36,615 nucleotides of DNA, taken from the IMG/VR virus record IMGVR_UViG_3300038309_000043, positions 1 through 36,615 of that record. One strand, 5' to 3'. Positions 23,859 to 32,058 of this stretch are shown one piece after another (position 1 is the first letter of the stretch; each line of letters begins with the position of its first letter). The DNA comes from a virus. Both the position numbers and the translations under genes were made by a program. Below the pieces are notes generated by a model. The model was not told the origin of the DNA and ran no database searches. It saw only the letters and a program-made list of their open reading frames with translations.

Positions 23859-24509
23859 TTACTCGACAATCAGATCTCCATCCGAAGAATCGTCTCTACT
23901 ATCTTCGTACTGTACAACGTCTCCCGATCCGATTTTATGCTCTGGCCCGCTGAACGCATTAACGCCCTCTGAAGCTCTCCGTAGCGCCATATTCTCTGGC
24001 GAATCAGAGTTTTCCTTGGCTTCTGTGATTCTGTTTCGTGCGTTCTTTTCAATCATGTGGCGATCCCACGGCCTGAACAATAAAACCTGATCTAGCCTGG
24101 TGACACAACCGATGATGGAGTCAACATACTTCGCAAGGAACGGGGTTGTAAGCCTCGTACACAGCTTCCATTGCGTTACAGGGTGCCCACCCTTGGTAAG
24201 TTCGTCAATCCGCTTGTCGGTCTTCTCACACCAGCGAAAAGCATATTTCTTCTCTACCTGTTTCTTCCATGCCTCTGGAAAGTTTGCTTTCAAATCCAGG
24301 GGAGTAACCATAAGGGAGAAGTCGTTTACGTCTCCCTCGTTTATGGGTGCCCAATCTGCTGTTTCAGCAGTTGCCCGATTAACAAGCGCCTGCTGTTCAG
24401 GTGTCAACGTATTTGTGACCTGATTGTCTTTGGTTATTGTTTCTTTGGTTTCTTTGGTTTCCATGTTTGCCTTTCTCGTATATTTCTTACGGGGTTTTTG
24501 TCCTGACAT
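23859..24509 (-). CDS. hypothetical head-region protein (216 aa)
   Basis: A basic, Thr/Lys/Glu-rich disordered N-terminus (~residues 1-35) is followed by a conserved-looking core (LVNRATAETADWAPI, SLMVTPLDLKANFPEAWKKQ, YAFRWCEKTDKRIDEL) and an acidic C-terminus (DSRDDSSDGDLIVE). The texture recalls small phage head or scaffold accessory proteins. Coupled to the upstream gene: its ribosome site overlaps that gene's end. Family unknown. Confidence 0.5.
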   Translation of the reverse strand: MSGQKPRKKYTRKANMETKETKETITKDNQVTNTLTPEQQALVNRATAETADWAPINEGDVNDFSLMVTPLDLKANFPEAWKKQVEKKYAFRWCEKTDKRIDELTKGGHPVTQWKLCTRLTTPFLAKYVDSIIGCVTRLDQVLLFRPWDRHMIEKNARNRITEAKENSDSPENMALRRASEGVNAFSGPEHKIGSGDVVQYEDSRDDSSDGDLIVE

Positions 24510-24510
24510 A

Positions 24511-25398
24511 TTAACCTTCCTTTGCGCCGAGAAGTTTAGCGTATCGCTTTAACTGCTCCGGTGTTTTAAGCCCAAGCGATTTTGCTGTCTCCATCTGCTC
24601 CTGTGTTAATGATGCCGGTTTACCTGCGTCTGAGCTTCCAGATTTCGCCGGTTTTGCTGCGGCGATGCCCTTCTTTCTAGATGCCTCGTTTTTATCTTTC
24701 AAGTCTTTCGAATGTAGCTCTTCAGCCTCTTTTTTAGCCAACTCACGAATCTCCCTTATGGTGTCAGGAAAGTTCTTCAGTAGTAACATGCCCAAGGCCG
24801 CTTCCTGCGCCATTGGGTGTCCATCAAGGTGCGCCCACTCTACAACCGCCTGTATGCTGTTGTTAAGGGGTGTTCCATCGTCAAGCGCATCTGGGTAAAG
24901 TGACTTTATGTGGGCCGCTGTTTCCTCCTTCTTCCTCTTGATGTCCATGCTCTTTTCTGCTGCTTCCTGAGCATCCACCTTGCCCTGCTTGCTCATTTCC
25001 TCCATGACCTGAAATACAATCTCAGGATCGTCTTGATGCTCCTTGAGGATATTGAGAAGCTGGTGCTTTGTGAGAGGTGTTTCTTTTGGCTCTGCCTTTT
25101 CTTCTTTTTTCCTTAATGAATATCCAAGTCGGTTGATCTCTTTCTGGGCTTTCGCAAGCTCCTGTTCCAACTCGGTAATCTTACTAACTGTTTCTTCTTC
25201 TTCCTCCTCGATTTCATCGGGTTCTTCTTCTGCTGGCGTTTCTTCGCCGGGTTCCTCGGTTGCAATTTCTGGCGTGTCGCCTTCGTCTATGTCTGCCATA
25301 AACACAGCGTCACCGATTACCGAGCTGTCAATGTCTGTCCCAACTTCTCCTCGCTGGCATTTCATCTTTGCGATGATATACCGAATAAATCCTTTCAT
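24511..25398 (-). CDS. scaffolding-like coiled-coil protein
   Basis: The 295-residue protein has a very acidic stretch (~residues 35-70), a heptad coiled coil (KITELEQELAKAQKEINRLG, ~73-92), further charged helices, and a C-terminal basic/helical end (TAKSLGLKTPEQLKRYAKLLG). Acidity, coiled coil and basic C-terminus are typical of scaffolding proteins that bind coat through a C-terminal helix; P22 gp8 (303 aa) occupies this position between portal and coat. AGAAGGAGAGAAG precedes the ATG. Confidence 0.65.
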   Translation of the reverse strand: MKGFIRYIIAKMKCQRGEVGTDIDSSVIGDAVFMADIDEGDTPEIATEEPGEETPAEEEPDEIEEEEEETVSKITELEQELAKAQKEINRLGYSLRKKEEKAEPKETPLTKHQLLNILKEHQDDPEIVFQVMEEMSKQGKVDAQEAAEKSMDIKRKKEETAAHIKSLYPDALDDGTPLNNSIQAVVEWAHLDGHPMAQEAALGMLLLKNFPDTIREIRELAKKEAEELHSKDLKDKNEASRKKGIAAAKPAKSGSSDAGKPASLTQEQMETAKSLGLKTPEQLKRYAKLLGAKEG

Positions 25399-25426
25399 CT
25401 TCTCTCCTTCTTCAAGGGTGTAAAAT

Positions 25427-25466
25427 AAAAAAGCCGCTACAGGGTTTTATCCCCATAACGGCTTTT
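25427..25466 (-). terminator. rho-independent terminator between portal block and scaffold gene
   Basis: On the minus strand AAAAGCCG...CGGCTTTTTT with an inner GGGATAAAACCC-type hairpin. The T-run lies on the downstream side for leftward transcription; the A-run on the other side makes it partly bidirectional. Confidence 0.8.
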
Positions 25467-25591
25467 CGGTAACTCCGGCAGAACCGGGTTCGGTTTAGAG
25501 GCCGATACTTCTTAGGTCAATTTTACTTGTCCGTGCTTATATATTTTCCCAACATTCCCTTCGTTAAAATGAATTTCAATGCTGCCTGTGA
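25427..25591 (-). ncRNA. candidate ~165-nt small RNA or attenuated leader
   Basis: The segment between a good minus-strand promoter (25597-25625) and a strong terminator (25427-25466) has no convincing gene; a 10-codon frame beginning MLGKYIST lies within it. It contains hairpin-forming GAACCcGGTTC and CCGG-TTCTG-CCGG around 25475-25492. It could be an independent small RNA or a leader whose terminator controls scaffold/coat expression. No known RNA family is recognised. Confidence 0.4.
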
Positions 25592-25596
25592 ATTTA

Positions 25597-25625
25597 TTTG
25601 TAGCCAAGCTTAATAGAAAAGTCAA
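25597..25625 (-). promoter_or_regulatory. sigma70-type promoter upstream of scaffold/coat block
   Basis: Minus strand TTGACT (25625-25620), 17-base spacer, TACAAA (25602-25597). It lies in the intergenic region after the 95-aa gene. Confidence 0.6.
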
Positions 25626-25650
25626 CAAAATTCTTACCTTGGACTCAGAT

Positions 25651-25938
25651 TTATCCATGCAAGCTGTCCCTTATCAGCATTTGGGTTATTGTGTTGATAT
25701 CCTCGTCAAGCTGTAAGCGTAGAATCTCTTGTGTTTTCGTGTCCTTAGTCAGTGTTTCCGGCAGTTTAAGAAACAGGTTAATCATTTCCAACTTGCCCTG
25801 AAGCTTCGGCAAGTCCAATGCTCCCTTGGTTGTGATCTGCGAAGCAACGGTTTTAATGTTATGAGCCACCGCTTTAATCTGACGCTTGCGGTATTCTGTA
25901 AACTCATCGCTTCTCAGGAAACTATTCCAATCGGTCAT
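25651..25938 (-). CDS. small helical head-assembly-region protein (95 aa)
   Basis: Not recognised. The all-helical protein (FTEYRKRQIKAVAHNIKTVA; LQGKLEMINLFLKLPETL) is coupled to the portal gene by an ATGA overlap at 25935-25938. Small helical genes at this position in podoviruses are often head assembly or portal-associated factors. It is the last gene before the terminator-bearing gap. Confidence 0.55.
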   Translation of the reverse strand: MTDWNSFLRSDEFTEYRKRQIKAVAHNIKTVASQITTKGALDLPKLQGKLEMINLFLKLPETLTKDTKTQEILRLQLDEDINTITQMLIRDSLHG

Positions 25939-27962
25939 TGTGGCTGCCCCTGTATCGGTGGTGCTCCCTGCTGTGCCTTCGCCTGTGCCTCTTGCTGTGC
26001 AGCCATCTGTGCGGCCTGTTGTAGAGCTTGCTGGACAACTTGATCCGCCCCGGGTATGCTCATAATCATTTTAACCATGCCACGAATATTGGGATGCACC
26101 CATTCTTGTATGTCTGTATGACCGTAAGCCTTAACAAGCTCTTCTGAGTTTTTGACCGGATTAATGTTGGGGTCTTGTGCAGTTAAGGCGTAAAAGGTTT
26201 CCTTCTCTTTACGTTCAATCAGTTTGTTAGCAAGGTCTGTTGATCCTGTAAGTCTAAACTTTACTTTACGGGTCATTAGCCTTCGGCTTATCTCGACCTG
26301 CTGGCCATTCCACAAAAAGGTTTTATCGAGAGGCATGTATTGATAATACATATCGTATACTGTTCTGATAATATTAACAAAATCGTGCCTTACACTCAAT
26401 GACTGATAGTTGTGCTTGATGTTTCCCTCTTGGATAACTGCCATTGTTTCTGTCGCTGTCGTGTCTTTGCTTCCAGATCGGCCCACCTGAAGATCTCCAA
26501 TTGAAATAAGCCTCTCCCAGAAAGACACCCACAGGTCGATCCATTTTAAAATCTGGTCGGGGTTTATAGAGAATCGTGGGAAATAAATTGAGTCTGGACT
26601 TGTGGAGTCAACCTTAATGCCCTTGCCAGCCGCAAGTTGTATTCCTTCCGTGTAGTTCTGTAAGCCGGATGCCTCTGTAAACAAGAACCACGGAATCATT
26701 GTGACCTCTGCAACGTTGATAGCCGTGTTGAATGTTTTTGTGGCACCCTCCTGAATCGACTTAATCTTCCCGTAAATAGACGTTCCATAGCTCTTTTTCT
26801 GCTGAGGGAACAGTCTGGCCCTTGTAATCAGGTGACGGTTTGTGAAGCTCAACTCAATCAACGGTATCACACGAAGCAAAATCTCAGAGTCCTTTGCGAT
26901 CTGAACCACAAAACGCTGTTCCGTAAAGTCATAAGTCTCCTTGTCGTCTTCCTGGTCGTCCTTGCGTGGAATGTATGAAACATAACACTCGTAGCAAGGT
27001 ATTGTTTTCTTTGCATTAACCTCAACACCAACGAGCTTTTGTGACGGCGTTTGGTCTTCTTCTGGAATACCCGGTTCACCCTCTTCGCCACACAACCACG
27101 GCCCTATATTTTCCTGGATAAATCCAGCTTTTGTTTGTGAATCCCTGATGAGTTCGGCGTAGGTGGGTCTGATTTTTCTAAATATAGGTGAGGACTCCAT
27201 GTCGTCAACGTCATCAGGGATTAACACATCTGTAAATGGGAGTATTTCGACTTTCCCTCCCTCAAAAACAACACTTGTTTTATCGTCATACAACGGTTCA
27301 CCGGACTCGGCATCAACCACAACGCCACCAATAGCAGGGGGTGTCATGTCCATTACCTGCTGTTCAGCAAACGCCATAATCTCCTGCGCTGCTTCCGGGT
27401 TCTTCTGTGCCGCCTGCTGTGCCTGCATTGCAATTTCAGCTATCTGCGGCTTCATTCGCTCCATAACGTCTTCAACAAACACAAACTCTCGCCTGGTCTC
27501 TTCCTTCAAAGAGTATTCTGGAATTACAAAAACAGTCCCTTCCCGCAAAAGCTGATTGACGAAGTTTCCGGCGAAGTTCTCAATCTCAACAACATCCTCA
27601 AGCTCTTGATTAAAGAACGTCTCAATAACCTCCTCTTGATCTGATTTTGGCTGGTCGTTCTCAGGCTCAATTCTGACATACGGCTTTTTACCAACAAGAC
27701 TGGACGCTATGCGTGGCTCCAGGTTGTCGCAACTAATCGTGAGAAGCGGAAGCACAGAAGAGCTTGCACCCTCCCACGGCTCTGTAGCTGGTGATTCAAC
27801 CTGATTGTAAACCTCGTTTGACTTCTTAATGTCTTCAATGGTCTGCTTCCTGTAGGGGCTTTCCTCGATCTGGCCTATGGTCTCAAGGCAATACTCTACA
27901 AGTTGCTTGTACCCTTTATTGGCCTCGTCTTTTGATGGTGCGTTTATCAGGTTTTTATTCAT
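25935..27962 (-). CDS. portal protein (P22 gp1-like)
   Basis: The dodecameric vertex channel for DNA packaging. Size (675 aa) is close to P22 portal (725). The N-terminal WEGASSSVLPLLTISCDNLEPR and SLVGKKPYVRIEPEN, the middle VNQLLREGTVFVIPEYSL, and later EGATKTFNTAINVAEVTMIPWFL and GRSGSKDTTATETMAVIQEGN are typical of large podovirus portals. The C-terminus is Ala/Gln-rich helix, like the barrel of P22 portal. It follows the terminase gene in the expected order and overlaps the upstream gene by 8 bases. Confidence 0.85.
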   Translation of the reverse strand: MNKNLINAPSKDEANKGYKQLVEYCLETIGQIEESPYRKQTIEDIKKSNEVYNQVESPATEPWEGASSSVLPLLTISCDNLEPRIASSLVGKKPYVRIEPENDQPKSDQEEVIETFFNQELEDVVEIENFAGNFVNQLLREGTVFVIPEYSLKEETRREFVFVEDVMERMKPQIAEIAMQAQQAAQKNPEAAQEIMAFAEQQVMDMTPPAIGGVVVDAESGEPLYDDKTSVVFEGGKVEILPFTDVLIPDDVDDMESSPIFRKIRPTYAELIRDSQTKAGFIQENIGPWLCGEEGEPGIPEEDQTPSQKLVGVEVNAKKTIPCYECYVSYIPRKDDQEDDKETYDFTEQRFVVQIAKDSEILLRVIPLIELSFTNRHLITRARLFPQQKKSYGTSIYGKIKSIQEGATKTFNTAINVAEVTMIPWFLFTEASGLQNYTEGIQLAAGKGIKVDSTSPDSIYFPRFSINPDQILKWIDLWVSFWERLISIGDLQVGRSGSKDTTATETMAVIQEGNIKHNYQSLSVRHDFVNIIRTVYDMYYQYMPLDKTFLWNGQQVEISRRLMTRKVKFRLTGSTDLANKLIERKEKETFYALTAQDPNINPVKNSEELVKAYGHTDIQEWVHPNIRGMVKMIMSIPGADQVVQQALQQAAQMAAQQEAQAKAQQGAPPIQGQPQ

Positions 27963-28194
27963 TCTTTTTTAGCTCCAAGTATTTAGGGAAACTGTAGTGA
28001 TTCTTTACCTGTAGCATTTCAGCCTTTGATGCACCACCAGAGGTGTCAGGCGCTGTCAACGAAAAGGCCCACTTGCCACCACGCAGCACACGCCATCCGT
28101 AGGTAGATTGGTACTCACTCCAAAGGTCTTTGATCTGGCCTAGTGTGTAGGTAACCGCTTCTACCGTTTCTTTGGTTGCCTGTTTAGTTGCCAT
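27955..28194 (-). CDS. small hypothetical protein (79 aa)
   Basis: Not recognised. The N-terminus is helical (TKQATKETVEAVTYTLGQIK), followed by WSEYQSTYGWRVLRGGKWAFSL and a short basic end. GGAGGATATTA precedes the ATG, and it overlaps its upstream neighbour by 11 bases and portal by 8, so it is part of a tightly packed terminase-portal operon. Confidence 0.6.
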   Translation of the reverse strand: MATKQATKETVEAVTYTLGQIKDLWSEYQSTYGWRVLRGGKWAFSLTAPDTSGGASKAEMLQVKNHYSFPKYLELKKNE

Positions 28195-28447
28195 TAATAT
28201 CCTCCAAGTCTTTTATGCTTTTACTGACCAACGAGTCCACTACCCCGGCAACACGTTCTGAGCTTTCAGTGTCAATGCCTTGCGATTTAAAGCGATCTAG
28301 CAACACATCTTTAATCGTAAAGTTTTCTTCAACACCACCGTGATCTTTACAGCAAGCGTAAAAAGCCATAGAATACGCCTGAATAGCAAGAACAAATGTA
28401 GCGTCTATAATAACAGGCATGTCCTCTGGTTTAAATTCTTCCATCAT
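28184..28447 (-). CDS. small hypothetical protein (87 aa)
   Basis: A helical acidic protein (FKPEDMPVIIDATFVLAIQAYSM; FTIKDVLLDRFKSQGI) with no known family. Two consecutive ATGs (28447, 28444) follow GCGAGGGT; either could start. It lies in the small-gene cluster between the large terminase and portal. Confidence 0.6.
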   Translation of the reverse strand: MMEEFKPEDMPVIIDATFVLAIQAYSMAFYACCKDHGGVEENFTIKDVLLDRFKSQGIDTESSERVAGVVDSLVSKSIKDLEDINGN

Positions 28448-28456
28448 ACCCTCGCA

Positions 28457-28627
28457 TTATGCGTAATATCCATAGTCTATAAGTTTCTTGTCGGCCCAAT
28501 ACCACTCGTCTGGGAGCAATCCCTTCGCCCTTTTCCTATAATTGTTAAGCACGAGAACCCATAGAAATACCACCACCGGGAACCTGTAAATGTCCTTTAA
28601 TGTGAACGGCTTATATTTCATTAGCAT
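28457..28627 (-). CDS. micro membrane-associated protein (56 aa)
   Basis: A short frame starting 2 bases after the terminase stop. Product begins MLMKYKPFTLKDIYRF, has a hydrophobic helix at ~17-28 (PVVVFLWVLVL) and ends LPDEWYWADKKLIDYGYYA. CGAGGGTGTAATT supplies a weak ribosome site. The gap is otherwise unexplained and the frame fills it almost exactly, which supports it as a gene. Function unknown. Confidence 0.5.
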   Translation of the reverse strand: MLMKYKPFTLKDIYRFPVVVFLWVLVLNNYRKRAKGLLPDEWYWADKKLIDYGYYA

Positions 28628-28629
28628 AA

Positions 28630-30444
28630 TTACACCCTCGCATAAAATTCCATATAACCGCCTTCTTGCTGCTTCGCTCTATCCGTGATGTTCGTAAAGC
28701 CATAAGTCCTTCCACGATCCCTTGACTTCTCGCTTTCCTTAATCTTTGGCGCTATCAACTGGAACATCTGCGTAGCCATGCACGCCGTGTCAACCCTGTC
28801 ATCATGACAACCTGAAGCAGCGTTATATGTCCCGTTCTCCTCGATGAACGTCCGCATTTCCGAGACTGTCTGCTTACACTGTATATGGATCAAACCATCC
28901 CTTGTCCATTTATAAAGACTGGCTACCATAACAGGCTTTGTCTTTGGATTGGTTGACCATCCAGGCTCACCGGGCTTGTGTTCGTACATGGGGTACTTTT
29001 TACGCTTCAGGTCGGCAATCACTGTATAGCCATGTTGTAGCAGCTCCACACAGGCTATAGCCATATTGAACAGCTTACCTGCCATTTCAGCAATATCGGC
29101 AATCAAATCATACTCGATATGGCCGTGCCACTGCGCCACTTGCTTGCCTGATACATAGTCGTAAATGTCAATACAGGTCGGGTCAGGGTCTTTCTTCTCC
29201 CTCTTCTTGCGCTCGTTCTTGCCACCACCTGAGTCAATACACATAAAGTATTGCCTATCTACACCAGGTCTCTCCCATAAGCTGAATTTGCCGTGCTTAT
29301 TCCGCTTAATCCTGACCTTGCCGGCTTCCTCGAACAAATCCCCTACTGCTATAGGCTCACTACACTCTGCTTCTATCTGATCACATAGCTCTTTAGGATA
29401 GTAGTTAGAGCCGGAGGACAGGAACGCTTCTTCGACAGTGGCCGGGTAATTCTGCCGGAATTTATCCACAGACCCACGGCAATCATTATCAATCATCCAC
29501 TGCCGCCAATATAACTGCTCCATGGTGAGGTTTAGCGTGCGCTGTAGCTTTATGGAGTCCGATTCAATCCATTGGTTTTCGTTTGAGTCGAACACCTTTT
29601 CATTGATCTTCTTTTTAAATGCTTCCTTCTGCTCTGCCGTCTCAAATGGCATTGTGTACCCTTCGACCACAAACCAGGGGATAAACACCAGTACCCACTC
29701 TGTGTCTGGATTGCTCCATGCGTAGGTGACACCATCTACTTGATAATAGGGAAACTTGCCCTCTGCGTATGTAGCGAACACATCCTCTTGAAACGTGTTG
29801 CCGAAACCCTGGGCTGTGGACTCCCTGAATATCTCCGTATCAACAGAATTATCCTTTGGCACACAGGCGAACAGGGAGGTTAGAAGCTCATCGGGATCAC
29901 CCTGCCATTGGGCTTCTTCTGAGATATGGAGATAATGGATACCCTGAGACTTACCAGCATGTACGTTCCGGGCTGTAGCTACTTTGTACTCTGATTTAAG
30001 CCCACGTTTCTTTGACCCTGCCGGCGTGTCGAATATAAGCTCTTTGGCGTTGGTGGCCCTTGTAGACGGTTTGGCATCACCCAGCCTGTTCTGCTCATGA
30101 AATAGCTGGGCCATACGGTAGAGGGTTTGGGTTGCGTCATCCTCATGGGCGATAATAAAAGCGTTTCGGTTGCTGTTGAGTGACGTTCTCCAATAGTACC
30201 TACCCTCCACGTATGTGCTGCCACCGTATCGGCGTGCCTTCAGGTTGATGATCCTAACCTTGCCTGTTGCTGCTTTTTGCTTTTCTGCTACATTGTGGAG
30301 GATTTGCTGGGGTTTACGGAGGTTTAACGGAACTACCTTAGCAACGTTGTGATCCCTGACACATAAACACTTACTGGCATACTCGGTAAAATTCTCCCGA
30401 TAGCGCCGGATCGTGTCAATGGTGTGCTGGTTAGCTGTTGCCAC
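28630..30444 (-). CDS. terminase large subunit
   Basis: The 604-residue packaging ATPase/nuclease. Visible motifs: Walker A-like LKARRYGGST (68-77), Walker B IHYLHISEEA (169-178, with tandem Glu), C-terminal nuclease acids CID (D404) and CHDDRVDTACM (D548, D549). The arrangement matches TerL proteins, which translocate DNA into the prohead through the portal and cut it. The start is GTG at 30444 with AAGGGCTAAC upstream. It is followed in order by portal, scaffold-like and coat genes. Confidence 0.9.
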   Translation of the reverse strand: MATANQHTIDTIRRYRENFTEYASKCLCVRDHNVAKVVPLNLRKPQQILHNVAEKQKAATGKVRIINLKARRYGGSTYVEGRYYWRTSLNSNRNAFIIAHEDDATQTLYRMAQLFHEQNRLGDAKPSTRATNAKELIFDTPAGSKKRGLKSEYKVATARNVHAGKSQGIHYLHISEEAQWQGDPDELLTSLFACVPKDNSVDTEIFRESTAQGFGNTFQEDVFATYAEGKFPYYQVDGVTYAWSNPDTEWVLVFIPWFVVEGYTMPFETAEQKEAFKKKINEKVFDSNENQWIESDSIKLQRTLNLTMEQLYWRQWMIDNDCRGSVDKFRQNYPATVEEAFLSSGSNYYPKELCDQIEAECSEPIAVGDLFEEAGKVRIKRNKHGKFSLWERPGVDRQYFMCIDSGGGKNERKKREKKDPDPTCIDIYDYVSGKQVAQWHGHIEYDLIADIAEMAGKLFNMAIACVELLQHGYTVIADLKRKKYPMYEHKPGEPGWSTNPKTKPVMVASLYKWTRDGLIHIQCKQTVSEMRTFIEENGTYNAASGCHDDRVDTACMATQMFQLIAPKIKESEKSRDRGRTYGFTNITDRAKQQEGGYMEFYARV

Positions 30445-30446
30445 AG

Positions 30447-30659
30447 TTAGCCCTTGTTTTTCTTTTTGCGTTCTTTTTCGATACGCTTTCTTTCTGCTTC
30501 CAGGCGTTTGCGTTCCTTCTCCGCCCTGTCCTGATCTTTGGTCACCGGTACGTATGCCTCTTTCAGCATGTCAGACACCTGCGGAGATACACCGCCTTGA
30601 TTAAGATACCCGCCAGAATATACAGACCCGCTTTTCTTTTGTTTCTTTTTCTCTGCCAT
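30447..30659 (-). CDS. small lysine-rich helical protein (70 aa)
   Basis: The highly basic protein has KKKQKKSG at the N-terminus and a C-terminal charged helix (AEKERKRLEAERKRIEKERK), probably a single alpha-helix or coiled coil. TATAGGAGGATAA is an excellent ribosome site. It precedes the large terminase gene by 2 bases. DNA binding or terminase accessory function would fit but nothing proves it. Confidence 0.6.
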   Translation of the reverse strand: MAEKKKQKKSGSVYSGGYLNQGGVSPQVSDMLKEAYVPVTKDQDRAEKERKRLEAERKRIEKERKKKNKG

Positions 30660-30672
30660 TTATCCTCCTATA

Positions 30673-30697
30673 TGATACACATGATACACTTGTGAGT
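30673..30697 (-). repeat. GTGTATCA repeat element, copy 1
   Basis: On the minus strand GACTCACAAGTGTATCATG followed by GTGTATCAT, immediately upstream of the ribosome site of the 70-aa gene. Each TATCAT resembles a -10 box. Confidence 0.5.
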
Positions 30698-30746
30698 CGC
30701 CTGTGCTGCTTTCTGGGACGCATGATGGACTACATGGCACACCACT

Positions 30747-30923
30747 CTATAGCCCATATCCCATTGTTTTGCGCCGCCTGTTGATCACCCTAGCCGGTTT
30801 GGTTGCCTGCTCGATTGCCCGCACCAGGTCTGCCTTGACCATGTAAGACGCGCCCTTGATGCTGTAATCTCGTGCTATGGCCCGTAGCTCTGTCACTGTG
30901 TGATCTGATAGGGGTTTATCCAT
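30747..30923 (-). CDS. SAP/Rho-N-like small protein (58 aa)
   Basis: Residues ~6-40 (LSDHTVTELRAIARDYSIKGASYMVKADLVRAIEQA) have the helix-turn-helix-like spacing of Rho N-terminal or SAP domains, which bind nucleic acid; the tail is basic (INRRRKTMGYG). It could be a small DNA-binding accessory of packaging. The ATG at 30923 lacks a strong ribosome site but overlaps the end of the 34-codon frame upstream, suggesting coupling. Confidence 0.6.
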   Translation of the reverse strand: MDKPLSDHTVTELRAIARDYSIKGASYMVKADLVRAIEQATKPARVINRRRKTMGYGL

Positions 30924-31020
30924 GCGACACCACCAGGAGGGCAACCAATGCCACTGTGACGGCAATCAGGACTATATTGACTGCCCACGCCAGCAGTTTG
31001 CGTCTTGTGCTTCGTTTCAT
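30916..31020 (-). CDS. micro membrane protein (34 aa)
   Basis: A 34-residue frame: basic start (KRSTRRKLLAW) and one hydrophobic helix (VNIVLIAVTVALVALLVV) to near its end. The stop overlaps the SAP-like gene. The ribosome site is weak, so this is a candidate rather than a firm gene. Location directly after the terminase small subunit and a GTGTATCA repeat. Confidence 0.4.
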   Translation of the reverse strand: MKRSTRRKLLAWAVNIVLIAVTVALVALLVVSHG

Positions 31021-31050
31021 GTCTCAATGTGTCTCATAATTAAACCCAAT

Positions 31051-31079
31051 ATGATACACTCTCACGATACACTTGTGTC
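31051..31079 (-). repeat. GTGTATCA repeat element, copy 2
   Basis: On the minus strand GTGAGACACAAGTGTATCGTG, then AGAGTGTATCAT, located between the terminase small-subunit gene and the next start. It shares CACAAGTGTATC with copy 1. Confidence 0.5.
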
Positions 31080-31472
31080 TCACTCTCCCTCAATCTCCTG
31101 GATGATGTCGTCAATGGATTTGATGTTATGATCAATCGTGGTCTTTTCTGACCAGCCCTCAAGCCGCTGATAAAACAGCTTAATTGCAGCAGGATCACCA
31201 GATTTAGCCTTGTTTTGTAGGGCCTTGTCGATCTCCATCGCTGCTCTTGCAATGCGCTGTCGCCTCAATACTAGCGCCTCAGATTCTATAATGTCTAGTT
31301 CATGCCCGGTAAACGTATCATACAGAGTTGATCTTGCTATGTTCAAAATGTCGCAATATTCTGTACGGTTAGGGATTTCATTTTCTGGATTTCCGAGGTA
31401 TTCTAGGAGGCGTTCATGGTGTCTCATTTTAGCTGTTATTTTTGGGACACTTTTGGATCGTTTGGTTGCCAT
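31080..31472 (-). CDS. probable terminase small subunit
   Basis: The 130-residue basic protein is the first gene of the late operon and has TKRSKSVPKITAKMRHHERLL at the N-terminus, a helix-turn-helix-like NRTEYCDILNIARSTLYDTF (~34-53) and helical C-terminus with ALQNKAKSGDPAAIKLFYQRLEGW, a segment common in small terminases (GDPAAIKLFL-type). It would recognise phage DNA and recruit the large subunit. I chose ATG 31472 (AAAGGTGTATCAC upstream) rather than 31481. Confidence 0.75.
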   Translation of the reverse strand: MATKRSKSVPKITAKMRHHERLLEYLGNPENEIPNRTEYCDILNIARSTLYDTFTGHELDIIESEALVLRRQRIARAAMEIDKALQNKAKSGDPAAIKLFYQRLEGWSEKTTIDHNIKSIDDIIQEIEGE

Positions 31473-31514
31473 GTGATACACCTTTTTTGGGGATTATGTT
31501 TCATGGGTGTGGTT

Positions 31515-31543
31515 ATGATACAGAATTGTATTTTATGTGTCAA
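31515..31543 (-). promoter_or_regulatory. late operon promoter (TTGACA-17-TATCAT)
   Basis: Minus strand TTGACA (31543-31538), 17-base spacer, TATCAT (31520-31515), about 45 bases before the terminase small-subunit start. The -10 region includes the TGTATCAT word repeated downstream. Confidence 0.75.
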
Positions 31544-31831
31544 GAAAAAAATGAATGATGTTTGTGGCCTGGTGGGATTTTACAACCTGCACTGATTTTG
31601 GTAGTGGTAGTTACATGCACCCCGTTGTCGGTGATTATGTGGCCCGGTGGCTATGTGGTTGCCGTTGCCTATGTGATATATCGCGTTATGCTGTTGCATC
31701 CAACAGCGCGTTTATCTGGTACTCATGGCCGGGTTTGCCATGACGAACAGCGTCCGGGGTGATTGACGCCACATAGACTCATGGCCCACACATATATTGA
31801 TATAATGGCAGAGTCAAGGGGTTTTTTGTAG

Positions 31832-31956
31832 TGCCGTAAATTGTCACTTTTGCCGTAAATTGTAACCACCGTAACCCACCTACTGGCCGGCGTTTGCTGG
31901 TTGCATTGTTGTGGTTGCCTAATTTTAGTGGGTTTGCTATTGCCGTAGATTGTCAC
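31832..31956 (+). repeat. three direct 16-bp repeats (operator or iteron-like)
   Basis: TGCCGTAAATTGTCAC at 31832-31847, TGCCGTAAATTGTAAC at 31851-31866 and TGCCGTAGATTGTCAC at 31941-31956. Copies 1 and 2 are 19 bases apart, copy 3 lies 90 bases further. They are candidate binding sites for a phage regulator or replication initiator. Confidence 0.6.
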
Positions 31957-32058
31957 AAAATACGGGTTTTTATCGGTGGTTTGCAGCCTGTTTTAAGCCC
32001 CATGATAATTTTTATCGCTTGCAATATCGCACACTTACAAACAAAACAACAAATCTTT

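Noticed and set aside
25470-25500. GGTTC-type stem considered as part of a tRNA
   Set aside because: No T-loop consensus, acceptor stem or cloverleaf could be built on either strand.
31683-31707. GTTATGC followed by a hairpin (GCTGTTG/CAACAGC) considered as an attC R' site
   Set aside because: No R'' partner or paired arms upstream, and no cassette gene follows.
31555-31956. Open frames in the divergent regulatory region
   Set aside because: No ribosome sites, odd composition, and they cover promoters, dyads and direct repeats.
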